DNA of 64,000 nt, taken from Isoperla grammatica (lineage: Eukaryota; Arthropoda; Insecta; Plecoptera; Perlodidae). The translations under genes and the position numbers were made by a program. The stretch covers positions 40,907,180-40,971,179 of the forward strand of contig OX246741.1 of assembly GCA_945910005.1 (NCBI GenBank), given 5' to 3'. Below the pieces are notes generated by a model. That model was not told the origin of the DNA. It made no database searches and saw nothing but the letters and a program-made list of their open reading frames with translations. This document shows positions 11,258-23,826 of the stretch, in pieces (the stretch's first letter is position 1; the number at the start of each line of letters is the position of its first letter).

Positions 11258-11570
11258 TCTAGTTGGGTCTACGTGGGTGTTCGTGGGTGTGCGTGGGTGT
11301 GCGTGGGTGTGCGTGGGTCTACGTGGGTGTACGTGGGTGTTCGTGGGTGTGCGTGGGTGTGCGTGGGTGTTCGTGGGTGTGCTGGGTGTGCGTGGGTGTG
11401 CGTGGGTCTACGTGGGTGTACGTGGGTGTGCGTGGGTGTGCGTGGGTGTTCGTGGGTGTGCGTGGGTGTGCGTGGGTTTGCGTGGGTGTGCGTGGGTGTA
11501 CGGGAGTGTATTTGTGTGTACGTGGGTCTACGTGGGTCTACGTGGGTGTACGTGGGTGTTCGTGGGTGTG
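11258..11570. repeat. 10-bp minisatellite (GTGGGTGTRC)n
   Basis: About 31 copies of a 10-base unit (cgtgggtgtg with t/a/g variation). It opens all three + frames into Trp/Val/Gly/Cys-rich pseudo-proteins. Confidence 0.97.
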
Positions 11571-11873
<303 letters not shown>

Positions 11874-13744
11874 GTTGTTGCATTTTTGTTAAATGTGTGT
11901 TGCTTACAGGTGAAATAAAGTCAATATATCAAACATTATATTGTAGTTACCAGACTAACACTGTTTTACGATTTGATAAACTCATATTTTATTAGCTTAG
12001 CTACCCTTACATATACTATTTATTTAATTTAGATTAAATTTATAAAGTATACAGTGTTTGGGGTAAAACAAGTTTGATACTATCACCTGAACTACTCTTG
12101 TCGCAGAGTACCAACGACACCACACAACACCCCATACCCTAGCCTAGGGATGGAATAACATGTATATTAGGCCCGGTATTATCATGCCAGCCATGATATT
12201 GTTTCTTGTCTCATTCTATTGTCAAAATGCATACCTGCATTCCCTCGCTCATAAAGACCCACAATGCATCGCGCACGAAGTACAGATGACGTCACTCGCA
12301 GACGCTGGCGATATTAACATTCAGCAAAGCCAATATATGACGTCACGATAACGTTGCATGCATTTTTTTTTTGGGGGGGGGGGGGGGCAACAATTTTCTA
12401 CATGTTTTAGCTCAACATCTCAACAACAACTTAAATATATTTTGGTGAATATGTCGCGTTAGGGTTGATAATTACTCCCAACTAATTCCGCAAACCCGTA
12501 TATTTAAATATGGGGTTGTGATTTTATTTTTATTCATATACTCATCGAGTATTCGAACGAACTGATTTCTAAATATTTAATACATCATTTCCATTATATT
12601 TTTAAGTAAAAGGAACAGTACACTTATTTGTATTCATTGATTATAAATCATAAACATTCACTAGCAATGTGGCCTCGTCGCCACAAGTTAAATATTAACT
12701 AAAAACACATTACTTATCTAAGTCAAAATAATGTTTTGATCGAATAGACTTTTTTCATAACTGATCTATGAGATCCTTCAAATAGAATTAATCACGACTC
12801 TCTAGATCTTCAATGACAACAATGCACAACAGTGCAAAATGCATCTTAAAATAACATTTAACAACTATTTGTAATTGTTGAGCAAATGGGTGTCATTGAT
12901 ATGAAGGTCCCATAGAAGTAATCTGGCCCTCTCGATCAATTCTGAATGACTATCTCCTTACGATTACGAGGGATGGTCGACACGCCCGAGTAAATTTTAA
13001 ATTTCATGACGCAAACATACATAAACAATACAATACACTTGTTGTGAATGTTGCGCTTGCTGGTTTTGCTTCCTTGACGTAAAACAAGGATCGCTGAGAG
13101 AATCCTGCTCAGGCAATAATCTATTGTACAGGCTATAAAATGATTACAGAACTTGTACGTACACATTCTTATCCCTGATGTATGTTAGTATCAAACTATC
13201 TTCGATGTAGAGTATTTAATACGTGCTCCAACACTTTTACCGCCTCCCCTCCCCTCCATAACATATGGCCATATTACTTTCCCACTGGTGTAACTTATTA
13301 GTAGCAACAATCCCGGCGAACATTATATGCAGCGCGATTATAACGCAAAACCTCAGAGGTCAAAATAACACATTCTTGTTCACAGTAAATGATGTGCGGT
13401 AATTCTTGATGGTTTGAAATTGTAAGCGCGATTATTTCCCCGTCGCGGCGAGGTGGATACATTAACGAAGTTGTTGGGTTAATTATGAAGATAGGCAATG
13501 CAGAAGTTGTTAACGACTTATACTGCCTGGGTAATTACGCAGACATCATTCGCCAAGGTGTTTAGGTAAATGTAATATAATACATATGGCAATAGCGTCT
13601 TGATTGTTCTTTCCCACGGATACAGACAGATATTATGACTCACTGTTAACCGCTGAAGTAGCGACCAAGGGTGGTGATGATTGTAATGCAATGCGTATAG
13701 GAATGTGTTTGTCTGAATACAGGGATCCAGTATGTGGTGATGTT
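11874..13744. other. Unique AT-rich sequence, no supported gene
   Basis: Contains a T9/G15 homopolymer pair at 12363-12387 and two tgacgtca sites near 12290 and 12337. A 56-codon ATG frame near 12184 has a signal-peptide-like start but no other support. Nothing else recognised. Confidence 0.5.
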
Positions 13745-13960
13745 TGATTATTATTATTTTAATTATTATTTTTATCATTATTATTATTATTATTATTGTT
13801 ATTATTATTATTATTATTATCATTAATAATATTATTTTTATTATTATATAATAATATAATATATATTATATAATAATTTATATTATAATATATATTATTA
13901 TAATATTATTACTAATATAATTAAAATTATTTTTTTTTATTTTTGTTATTGTTATAATTA
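13745..13960. repeat. (ATT)n and AT-rich low-complexity tract
   Basis: TTA/ATT trinucleotides grade into an almost pure A+T segment (13840-13945). Confidence 0.9.
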
Positions 13961-13963
13961 TTA

Positions 13964-14185
13964 TTTGTTGTTTAACGACGTACTCGACACGTACGGTCGT
14001 ATGACGTCGGGAGATGTTTGAAGGAAAGGGATAAGTAGGGCGTGAAGGGGAGGACGTGGACTGCCTTTCGTCTGGCTTCTCCCCCTCGATCTGTCCGGCT
14101 AGGGTGGCCCCACCAGAAGCAAACGTTTCCTCCGGCAAAGCTATCGGGATCAACAAAGCACGCAAACTACCCACTACGATGAAGT
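13964..14185 (-). mobile_element. Dispersed SINE-like repeat, copy 1
   Basis: Read on the minus strand it ends gtacgtcgttaaacaacaaa, a 3' end shared with the copy at 50086-50350 (+). The two also share an upstream block (gtttgcgtgc, ttgatcccga, gccgg, ggacag.tcgag). A fixed tail with A-rich end and no coding capacity suggests a SINE or other short retroposon; no tRNA-like head is visible in this copy. Confidence 0.6.
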
Positions 14186-15404
14186 AGTAGTCCCTGAGCA
14201 GGTTGACGTTTCAGCTGTCAATTCTTTTTTAATCATACTTGTGGTGGACCAAAGTTGCTAATGAGATGCAAAGCCAGTATTACCGAAACACTTCCGACAG
14301 AAGCAGGCTACGTGCCGATACCTCACTTCCTCTCCTCTCTTCTCCACACACAACACATCAATATTCATAAATCATCCTTTCAACGTCTCATAAATTTGAG
14401 CCATTAATCCCCACCCCAACAATATAAACATGATTCATATTCTTACGATACACTTGAGTCAACGATGCGACTCCTCGTACAGGACTTGTTCTGTCATTAA
14501 AGTCTCCGCCTACCCAACGGACAATAGCCGAACATGGCGTCAAATTTCGTGTTAAAATTTAAAAAAAGCTTTACAGCAGGAAGCCATGTACGAACGCTTG
14601 AAGCCACTTGGAAATACTCAAATCTAATAGACACAAATCAAAGGTTATGAAATGTGAACAATAGAGTTAACTCACCAAGGACTCTTGCGAAAGGACATTG
14701 GCTTATCACCGACTGTGGTGAAGAATTAAGTGTTATATTATATCATAATTTATTCGCAGCGCATCTATCATTTGTGCAACGGCGTCTTCTTGTACATTTT
14801 AACACATTATTTAGCTGTGTCGCGCGGAACAGAGGGTGGTTGGAAAGAAGTGCCATTCAAAATGCTAAAATACAAGTTTATGTCGGGTTGATAATGTGAG
14901 ACTCAGAGGGAACCTTAATTTGTAATTGCATGTTTCTTGGACGGAAATTAAATAAAATACAATAATCGTAAAATAAATTATACACATTACAGTTATATAT
15001 GTGTGAAGACGGGTGGTATAATATCCATCCCTGCTGGGACTTGACGCAGATATTCTGCTAGCGGGGACAACACTGATATTACTGTTGAGTATAGTGATGC
15101 ATATTTGCACTTTTGACCTTCAAGGGTAAACGGTTTCTGCTCTCAGCCAGAATAATATGAAACTGCAGAATTGTTCCATGGTTGTAGTTAAATATAAACA
15201 AAGGCTTTGATATGCGCACATTAAAAATTAAATAGTTTGAAAAATCTATTTACGAAAACATGGAAATTCTACTTTCATTACAGAAAATTCATCAAACATA
15301 ATACCGTAATACATGTTTCTAATTGGTGTGTGATTGTTTAATGTACACGAATCAGAGTCTTTATTTGTACATCTTTAGGTGATCCAGAACTGTAGATATA
15401 TGTA
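14186..15404. other. Unique sequence, no gene seen
   Basis: Short frames only (up to 81 codons). No domain, repeat or splice evidence noted. Confidence 0.55.
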
Positions 15405-15776
15405 TATAGTACGAAAACATTTTTCGGTAAAACCAATCCAACATTTATTTAAAATAATATAGTCTACGTTTCGTAAGTCGATAGACGTCCTTTTTAAGAC
15501 ATACAAAAACAAATAAAAACCACAACAACCAAAAAACACTTGCATACAAAATCAAAAACACTGCCACAGCGATACATCACTGGGTAGCTCTAGCAAGCTG
15601 TGTGATGTATCGCTGTGGCAGTGTTTTTGATTTTGTATGCAAGGGCTTTTTGGTTGTTGTGGTTTTTATTTGTTTTTGTATGTCTTGAAAAGGACGACTC
15701 TACAGTCGTCGAAACGTTGACTCTTATTTTAAATACATGTTGGATTGGTTTTACCGAAAAATGTTTTCGTACTATA
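15405..15776. mobile_element. Foldback (palindromic) element, family A copy 1
   Basis: Arms 15405-15580 and 15602-15776 are reverse complements over about 175 bp, near-perfect in the inner 80 bp, around a 21-base loop. The outer end reads tatagtacgaaaacattttt and the arms carry cgtcgaaacgttgac. A second member of the family lies at 35522-35751. Both adjoin an (AT)n microsatellite through the same linker (ttagattttgttggttgcaa). Little coding capacity. Expected to form a long hairpin when single-stranded. Confidence 0.85.
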
Positions 15777-15803
15777 CATTTTGCAACCAACAAAATCTAA
15801 GAA

Positions 15804-15805
<2 letters not shown>

Positions 15806-15846
<41 letters not shown>
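15806..15846. repeat. (AT)n microsatellite
   Basis: About 20 AT dinucleotides, attached to the foldback element on its left. Confidence 0.97.
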
Positions 15847-15848
<2 letters not shown>

Positions 15849-16368
15849 GTGTTTAAACTCAAAGTGGCTGACCTCTGGTGAGAGAATCTGGCATCAACTC
15901 AGTGCGTATAGCTCACCGCCTTAGCTGTGTTGTAGCGTATGAGCAAGTTGTTTGCGTTAAGATTTCGTTGTGTTGTTCATTGTTCTGGTTGGGTTTTCAA
16001 TGCAGAAGGTCCAAAGTTCGATTCCCGGCTCGGGATGGGATTTTTTTAACTTTGGAAAATGACTTTAATCTATCTATATAGTGGTGTAGATGCAAATGGT
16101 GACTTGGGCAGCCGTCATAGCAACGGTCATTGGCCACTCCCGCTGTGACGTCACTGCTCTGTCTCCCGTGGATCCTGTTCCTTCCAGTCTTCCGGTCAGT
16201 AGAGTGCTCCACTCTCATTGGTCCTCCCGCTGTGTAATAGAATAAACTTTAGCCTGTCTGTAGTCAATGTACTAATGTGCCGACTGGACTTTTCCCCACC
16301 CTCTCTGCTACTTGACAAATATGTGCCTGCTTGATTGAGGGGGTGGTGTTGTCAGGAGTTACTTGTGG
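15847..16368. other. Unique sequence with a tRNA-like B box
   Basis: agttcgattcccggctcggg near 16014 resembles an RNA polymerase III B box, but no A box or cloverleaf could be drawn upstream. Probably a degraded SINE fragment. No gene. Confidence 0.4.
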
Positions 16369-17215
16369 GACAAACTTGACCAGTAAACTTGCGGGAGTAA
16401 CTTGCTCGAGTTACTTGCGGGACTAACTTGCGAGACTAACGTGCGGGAGTATCTTGCGGGAGTAACTTACGGGGGTATCTTGCGGGAGTAACTGCCGGGA
16501 CTAACTTGCGAGACTAACTTGCAGGAGTAACTACCGGGACTAACTTGCAAGACTAACTTGCGGGAGTAACTTGCGGGAGTAACTGCCGGGACTAACTTGC
16601 GAGACTAACTTGCAGGAGTAACTACCGGGACTAACTTGCAAGACTAACTTGCGGCAGTAACTTGCGGGAGTAACTGCCGGGACTAACTTGCGAGACTAAC
16701 TTGCGGGAGTAACTGCCAGGACTAACTTGCGAGACTAACTTGCAGGAGTAACTTGCGGGAGTAACTGCAGGGACTAACTTGCGAGACTAACTTGCAGGAG
16801 TAACTTGCGGGAGTAACTGCCGGGACTAACTTGCGAGACTAACTTGCAGGAGTAACTTGCGGGAGTAACTGCCGGGACTAACTTGCGAGACTAACTTGCA
16901 GGAGTAACTTGCGGGAGTAACTGCCGGGACTAACTTGCGAGACCAACTTGAGGGAGTAACTTGCAGGAGTAACTTACGGGGGTATCTTGCGGGAGTAACT
17001 GCCGGGACTAACTAGCGAGACTAACTTGCGGGAGTAACTGCCGGGACTAACTTGCAAGACTAACTTGCGAGACTAACTTGCGGGAAAACTTGCGGGAAAA
17101 CTTGCGGGAGTAACTTGCGGGAGTAGCTTGCGGGAGTAACTTGCGGGAGTAACTGCCGGGACTAACTTGCGAGACTAACTTGCGGGCGAAAACTTGCGGG
17201 AGTAGCTTGAGGGAG
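16369..17215. repeat. 13-bp minisatellite with 52-bp higher-order unit
   Basis: Tandem 13-base units of the type actaacttgcgag, cttgcgggagtaa and so on. Four 13-mers are commonly organised into a roughly 52-bp composite (two cttgcgag/cagg units, one cttgcggg unit, one ctgccggg unit) that recurs several times between about 16480 and 17000. Confidence 0.92.
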
Positions 17216-17357
17216 CAATTTGCTCAAGTACGGCGGCTGTTTATGTAGTAAGGTTAGGATAGGTTAGATAGGTTTGGTAAGCTCAGGTTAGGTTAGATTA
17301 GCTAGATGTAGTGTACTAACACGGCGTTGGATGAGCGCTTGACATCGGTGGATGTAG
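17216..17357. other. Transition into TTAGG repeats
   Basis: Scattered degenerate ggttagg motifs in otherwise unique sequence. Confidence 0.6.
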
Positions 17358-18655
17358 ATTTGGTTGGGTTGGGTTAGGTTAGGTTAGGTTAGGTTAGGTT
17401 AGGTTAGGTTAGGTTAGGTTAGGTTAGGTTAGGTTAGGTTAGTGTAGGTTAGGTTAGGTTGGGTTAGGCTAGGTTAGGTTAGGTTAGGTTTTGGTGGGGT
17501 TTAAACGGAAAAGGAAATGGAAACGGAAACGAAAAAGAAAACGAAAACGAAAACAAAACCGGAAACGGAAACGAAAAAGAAAACGAAAACAAAACCGGAA
17601 ACGGAAACGAAAACGAAAACAGAAACGGAAACAAAATAGAAACGGGAACGGAAACGGGAACGGAAATGGGAATGGAAACGGAGACAGAGACGGAAATGGA
17701 AACGGAAACGGAAACGGAAACGGAAGCGAAAACGGAAGCGAGAACCGGAAAGTTTAGGTTAGGTTAGGTTAGGTTGGGTTGGGTTTAAACAGAAACGGAA
17801 ACGGAAACGAAAACGAAAACGAAAACGAGAACGGAAACGAAAGCAGAAACGGAAACAAAATGGAAACGGGAACGGAAACGGAAACGGAAATGGGAACGGA
17901 AATGGGAATGGAAACCGAGACAGAGACGGAAATGGAAACGGAAATGAAAACGAAAACGGAAATGGAAACGGAAACGGAAGCGAAGACCGGAAAGTTTAGG
18001 TTAGGTAAGGTAAGGTACGGTTAGTACTTAGTTTAGGTTAGGTTAGGTTAGGTTATGTTAGGTTAGGTTAGGTTAGGTTAGGTTAGGTTAGGTTCGGTTA
18101 GGTTAGGTTAGGTTCGGTTAGGTTAGGTTAGGTTAGGGTTAGGTTATGTTAGGTTATGATAGGTAAGGCTAGTTTAGGTCGGGTTTAAACGGAAACGGAA
18201 ACGGAAACGGAAACGGGAACGGAAACGGGAACGGGAACGGGAACGGAAACGGAAACGAGAACGGAAACGGAAATTAAAACGGAAATGGGAATGGAAACGG
18301 AGACGGAAATGGAAACGGGAATGAAAACGGAAACGGAAAAGGAAGCGAAAACCGGAAAGTTTAGGTTAGGTTAGATTAGGTTGGGTTAGGTTGGGTTGGG
18401 TTATGTTGCGTTAGGTTAGGTTAGGTTAGGTTAGGTTAGGTTAGTTTACGTTAGGTTAGATTAGGTTAGGTTAGGTTAGGTTAGGCTAGGTTAGGCTAGG
18501 TTAGGTTAGGTTAGGTTAGGTTATGTTATGTTAGGTTAGGTTAGGTAAGGTTAGGTTTGGTTAGGTTAGGTTAGGTAAGGTTGGTTAGGTTGGTTAGGTT
18601 TGGTTAGGTTGGGTTAGGTTAGGTTGGGTTAGGTTAGGTTAGGTTAGGTTAGGTT
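17358..18655. repeat. Interstitial TTAGG repeats alternating with (GGAAAC)n
   Basis: Blocks of the arthropod-type telomere pentamer TTAGG on the + strand (about 17361-17490, 17752-17785, 17995-18180 and 18360-18655) alternate with three blocks of purine-rich GGAAAC-type hexamers (about 17500-17750, 17786-17992 and 18188-18358). Each hexamer block opens with gtttaaac and closes with accggaaagtttaggttagg. The whole is therefore a three-copy higher-order repeat, not simple telomere sequence. Just after it, 18662-18677 carries a short inverted CCTAA stretch. Confidence 0.93.
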
Positions 18656-19470
18656 AGCTGGAACCTAACCTAACTTAACACACAACACGACACGACTACA
18701 CGACATAGATAGAAAAGATGTGTGTTTAAGTTACAACCCCCCCCCCCCCCCCCCCCCTCCCACCTGCCGAAAAGAAGATTGGCGAACGTCCGCCCACTTA
18801 TTATTTTAGAAATTAAGCTCTGAGTGCGCCACTCTCATTGCCCCAGAATAGAGTAGATGTCCCCCACTGAAAATCAATTCTTGAAAATGAGTGGGTAGAA
18901 AATAAGTACAGATTGTATTTTGGCTTACGACGGCGTGGAGGGGGGGGGGGGGGAGTTAGAGCTTACCGAAATGTCAGCTGTAGGTTTTATTTGTGATTGT
19001 TTGTTGGAAGACATTAATTAAAAATGAAACACAAATATAAAATTGACTGTTGAAATAGGCTTGCATAGTAATATTATACAAGTTACAACATCCAACAAAT
19101 TATTCTCTAGCATTTGTAGGTGGGGGGGGGGGGGGGGGGAGGTTCAGCTGGATAAATACTGGATGTATACAGCATATTATTATTATTCCGTGTCTACCCC
19201 TACTGTTAAGATTTTAATAATGCTCCTTAGGATACAATATTGTTTGAACATTTAAGTTCCAATTCATAGTCGACTCAATAAATACCTGCCCGCGCTGTTT
19301 GAAATGATATTTTTTTTATTTTGAAAGGGGTAGAATCAACGGTCAAGGAGTCAACTATTAATAAGGGGCTAAATGTGCAATACAAGATACAAATAATTGC
19401 CAATGTTAAATGGACATCACAAGCCTGATTTTTGCCTATTTACTACATTCAGCAGAGTAGCCATACTATT
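18656..19470. other. Unique sequence with homopolymer tracts
   Basis: A poly(C) run at about 18737-18757 and poly(G) runs at about 18940-18953 and 19121-19139. Otherwise no feature or gene seen. Confidence 0.6.
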
Positions 19471-19640
19471 AACATACTTAAACCCTGTCCCTTCCCCTTC
19501 AACTGTCCCACTTAAAATCTCCCATTTGGCTCTGCCCTCCCTTGCTGGACTCCCATTATGATGACCTCCGCGATCTATCTAATTCGGAAGACGTCATATA
19601 TGACTTCAGTTCAGTTGTCGAGTATCTCCCTACTACATGG
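19471..19640 (+). mobile_element. Degraded dispersed SINE-like repeat fragment
   Basis: A segment ending gaagacgtcatatatgac...agttgtcgagta resembles the 3' half of the repeat at 50086-50350 and 55100-55290 (a C-rich block, then ttgctgga.tccc, gacgtcatatgac, gtcgagta). It is strongly diverged and truncated. Confidence 0.4.
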
Positions 19641-20020
19641 AACAAGGGACGACCGCTGCGAAGTTGTAAATTGCCTGATAATTATCACAACTCCCTCACC
19701 CACAACATGCATTCCTTACTAACAGTTGCTGATTGAATTCAGCGACCCTGCGAGTCTCAATCAGGTCGAATTGTCTGAGACAAAAGCCAATATTCCATAA
19801 GATTGTTGGCTTTTAAAACCCCAGTACCCTTGATAAATGGATACTGGATGTGTCTTATATATTTCATAATGTGATATATCTAGACACAACACGTTACACA
19901 CATTTTTTTGCACCTAAAACGGCCGATTTTGTAACCTACATCATATGTTTACGTTAAACGTATCCGCACTCAAGCGTTCATTTTGGAGTCGAATGCAGCG
20001 CTCCTGGTGAGACCTTTAAA
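19641..20020. other. Unique sequence, no gene seen
   Basis: Short single-copy spacer with no supported feature. Confidence 0.5.
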
Positions 20021-20214
20021 TAGCATTGTACTCGGCCATGTCGTGAGCATGAGGATACTTACAATATATGTAGTGCAGATACAGTGTAGCTATTAGAGCA
20101 CAGTTAGAGCACTCTTCTTGCATTTTACTACTCACTTCACTAGTTGACTTGCTCCGACTTGCATACATATATTGTGAGTATGCTCATGCTTACGACATGG
20201 CCGAGTACAGTGCT
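20021..20214. mobile_element. Short inverted-repeat element
   Basis: Left arm 20021-20077 and right arm 20160-20214 are complementary over about 50 bp (gtactcggccatgtcgt...gcatgag against its inverse), with a loop of about 80 bp. No coding capacity. MITE-like or foldback; the ends are uncertain. Confidence 0.6.
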
Positions 20215-22302
20215 ACCACCTTTCTAGCTACTCATACCATCTAATCGAAACATGTCCGTTCGAGATAATTTACGACCTTCCGTTGGTGACCTGGAACAGT
20301 GGGCGTGGCCAAATAAGTGTGTGTACTCTACTAAGCGGACACTGCATTTACGAATGTGTGAATGAACGCCGGGAATCTGGTGACTTTCTTCCAATTAGCG
20401 CGCATGAAAGGGTCAGTAGATAAGGATCTGAAGTCGGTATGCGAGTATTTACGTGGGGGCTGCTATTATGTAGGGGTTCCGGCCTAGTATTATATTTAGT
20501 CAAGTAAATGTTAATTAACGTAACGTTACAACGTCAACATCCACGTTATAACGGTCGCTACACGACTGTGGGCTCCCCCTACACTGAACGTTCATGATGT
20601 CTCAAACGAACTAGAAATAAACATTAGGTTGGAGTGCAGCACAACGATCAATCTCCATCAGCTCGTTGATTGGCCTCGGCCGTGTTTTGGCTAAGCGATT
20701 ACAAGCGCCCCCCCCCCCAGCATACCGTGCTGGACCGACGCATACACGCACACACATATATACCCCGCACACCGTGCTGGACCGCCGCAATGTCAGACAC
20801 TGCTAATTGTAATGTAAGCCTGGTGAGCTGAATAAGAAGAAAACAATAATTACAGCTGTATCGTGAGCCGATGAAAACTACCGAGAATATTATTGTAATA
20901 ATGGAATTATAATGTGCGATGTGCATTTTGTAGTGAAGCGATAATGCAGTGTACGATCATCTTCAATGACGTTTGGAACTGAGTCTTTTAATGGTTTGCA
21001 ATTTGCGTTCAACCAATTTGTTCAATTAAAGAATTATTGTATTACAATGTTTTTTTTAGTTCTTATGGCATTCTTTGTACTACACAATACAACTATATGA
21101 CCAACATATAAATTGTTAAGAAAGGTTTACACACTTTGCTTAGGATTATGGCTGTAGAAGTTGAACGGAAATGTACCAGCTTTCACACGAAATTTCAGAT
21201 AGTTACAAGACTAAAATAGCTAGAACGACTAAAATAGCGCTATAATTTATTATAGCGCTATGGCTAAGAAAAGATAACTAACTTTATCTAGCTTTAGCCT
21301 TATTCAGTTTCTAGTCCATCCAATCAGAAAGTAGATGTCTTCTTGAAGACAAGTCGCACTGTTTAATATTGTTTCTGTATCCTTAGCTCATTTGTGTGAG
21401 CCACACTTTAGTTAATAATTATGGAACTTATTCTCAACCTTTTATGATTGAGCGCTGACCGTTTAAAAACAGGGGTACCACACACAGCACACGTACACCA
21501 CATTTTACATAGTTTTAGTAAGTTTTTAATTGTTTAATCTACATATTTTAACCAGACTTTAGTGGAACGAACATTCCAAATTAAAACTTTCTATATTATT
21601 AAATTCAAAATTAGTTGTGCTATATTGAGGTTTATAAGTTGATGCATAGATGCAACAGGGGTCTACAGTAATTAGCTGATGTGAAATAAATTAATATTGT
21701 TCACGCGCGTTCATCTGTTTCAATACAAGATTCTATCTCGTTGGAAGTCTGATCATGAGCTACACTAAAACCGTGGTTGTAGATTGGTGCAGGGCTGAAT
21801 TGATAGATTCGTGATTTGCAGATAACCCTAATGATTCGATTTGAGCGGTTGAACAATAATTGATAGAACATCCAACTGATTTCAGCTCATACGATTCCTT
21901 GACATTACCAACATTTGTGAGTCAAGTAAAACATATCGTGAAAAACGCACAAGTGAAAAATTCACAACTTATACAGGTGTTAATTTAGTTCTATAAATAA
22001 AATGATTTAATTTCCACTTTCCAATAAATCATCATTTACAAGTCAATTCATTTTCTCACGAAGTTCGTCCATAAGTTACCAGCTGGTTAATATATGGTTT
22101 GTGTACACAACAAGACATGCTATTAGCAATAAATTGTTCCCAATGTTCACTCCTACTTTGCACTGCCTTCTTGAGCGGGAGATCACACGACCAACAATAA
22201 TGCAGTCAAAGCCCTTGGAGAGAAAGAAACAACAACCCACGACGCGCTAACTACGAGAGTGCGGTTCTCTGGGGGGATGCGCTGTTGACGCGACGTTGCA
22301 AA
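20215..22302. other. Unique AT-rich sequence, no supported gene
   Basis: About 2 kb with no recognised gene. A perfect short hairpin, atagcgctataat with its inverse, sits at 21234-21261. A poly(C) tract lies at 20707-20718. Confidence 0.55.
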
Positions 22303-22496
22303 CGATGACGTGGCAGGTAGCGATGACGTGGCAGGTAGCGATGACGCGGCAGGTAGCGATGACGCGGCAGGTAGCGATGACGTGGCAGGTAGCGATGACG
22401 CGGCAGGTAGCGATGACGCAGCAGGTGGCATGACGCGGCAGGTAGCGATGACGCGGCAGGTAGTTATGACGCGGCAGGTAGCGATGACGCGGCAGG
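22303..22496. repeat. 18-bp minisatellite
   Basis: About 11 copies of gatgacgcggcaggtagc with C/T variants. Because 18 is a multiple of three it stays open in several frames (AGSDDV- or LPAASS-type peptides). Confidence 0.95.
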
Positions 22497-23122
22497 GTTT
22501 TGATAGAAGTCTTGAGAGACGGGCCTGGATAGTCACTGAGTGACTCATATAAGCGGTATAGGTGTTGTCGTCACGGATCATGTAATAGGGTAGTGACGCC
22601 TCTGACAACTACCAACCTAAATTATGAAATAATGTTAAGTTGAAAGTAAAGAGATCTATCTGTTTCTCAGGAATTTCTGAAAACAAAATCTTGTACTTTG
22701 TGTTTCTTGTATTTTCCTAATAAAACTGATTCATTAAACCATCATAAATCTACGGTGCATCTAGTTTTCATGCCTCAGGTATTGTAGTGATAATATCGCT
22801 CGCATGTTGTCAGACGTGGTGGGGTCACATTCCATTCACGGTTGGTGCAGTCAATGCAGTGGACAATAACAATGCAGGTATCGGGAAATCCGGTGGTAAA
22901 TACCGTTGAAATAGACCGTGTGGAGCGACGGTGTCTTCTCAGAATTTTAGGGACACCTTGCTTGTTACCGCGTGGCCAGTATATGAAGTGGTTCCACAGC
23001 AACCTTGTGAATGCTGACATCATAGATGAGAATGAGAGATTCTGAGCCAATCAGCGGGTTGCATTTTCTAATAATAACATTTGGTTGGCCGATGCCTCAT
23101 CTATGACGTCATCATCCACAAA
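22497..23122. other. Unique sequence, no supported gene
   Basis: A 67-codon + frame at 22842-23045 overlaps a 91-codon minus frame. Neither is recognised. Confidence 0.5.
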
Positions 23123-23826
23123 GTTGCAGTGGAACAATTAGCTAGCCCCAATGCGACCTCAGATACTTATCTACTGCCCCGCATACACACTGTTGCAGAG
23201 GAACAATTAGCTAGCCCCAATGCGACCTCAGATCCTTATCTACTGCCTCTCATACACACTGTTGCAGAGGAACAATTAGCTAGCCCCAATGCGACCTCAG
23301 ATCCTTACCTACTGCCTCTCATACACACTGTTGCAGTGGAACAATTAGCTAGCCCCGATGCGACCTCAGATCCTTATCTACTGCCTCTCATACACACTGT
23401 TGCAGAGGAACAATTAGCTAGCCCCAATGCGACCTCAGATCCTTACCTACTGCCTCTCATACACACTGTTGCAGTGGAACAATTAGCTAGCCCCGATGCG
23501 ACCTCAGATCCTTATCTACTGCCTCTCATACACACTGTTGCAGTGGAACAATTAGCTAGCCCCAATGCGACCTCAGATCCTTGTCTACTGCCTCTCATAG
23601 GCTACACACTGTTGCAGTGGAACAATTAGCTAGCCCCAATGCGACCTCAGATCCTTATCTACTGCCTCTCATACACACTGTTGCAGTGGAACAATTAGCT
23701 AGCCCCAATGCGACCTCAGATACTTATCTACTGCCCCGCATACACACTGTTGCAGTGGAACAATTAGCTAGCCCCAATGCGACCTCAGATCCTTATCTAC
23801 TGCCTCTCATACACACTGTTGCACTT
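23123..23826. repeat. 69-bp minisatellite, left block
   Basis: About 10 units of 69 bp (gtggaacaattagctagccc, caatgcgacctcagatcctt, ...). One unit has six extra bases (aggctacacactg form, near 23600), and this variant also occurs twice in the right block. Unit length equals 23 codons, hence long but meaningless open frames. Confidence 0.97.

Noticed and set aside
12184..12351. 56-codon ATG frame with a signal-peptide-like N-terminus
   Set aside because: Short, no cleavage context or homologous features, and embedded in sequence with repeat-like TGACGTCA motifs.
17491..18024. Lys/Arg- and Asn/Gly-rich frames
   Set aside because: They follow from the GGAAAC hexamer blocks of the TTAGG composite.
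17358..18655. True chromosome end (telomere)
   Set aside because: Unique DNA and further repeats continue for more than 45 kb on the right and 17 kb on the left, so the TTAGG repeats are interstitial.
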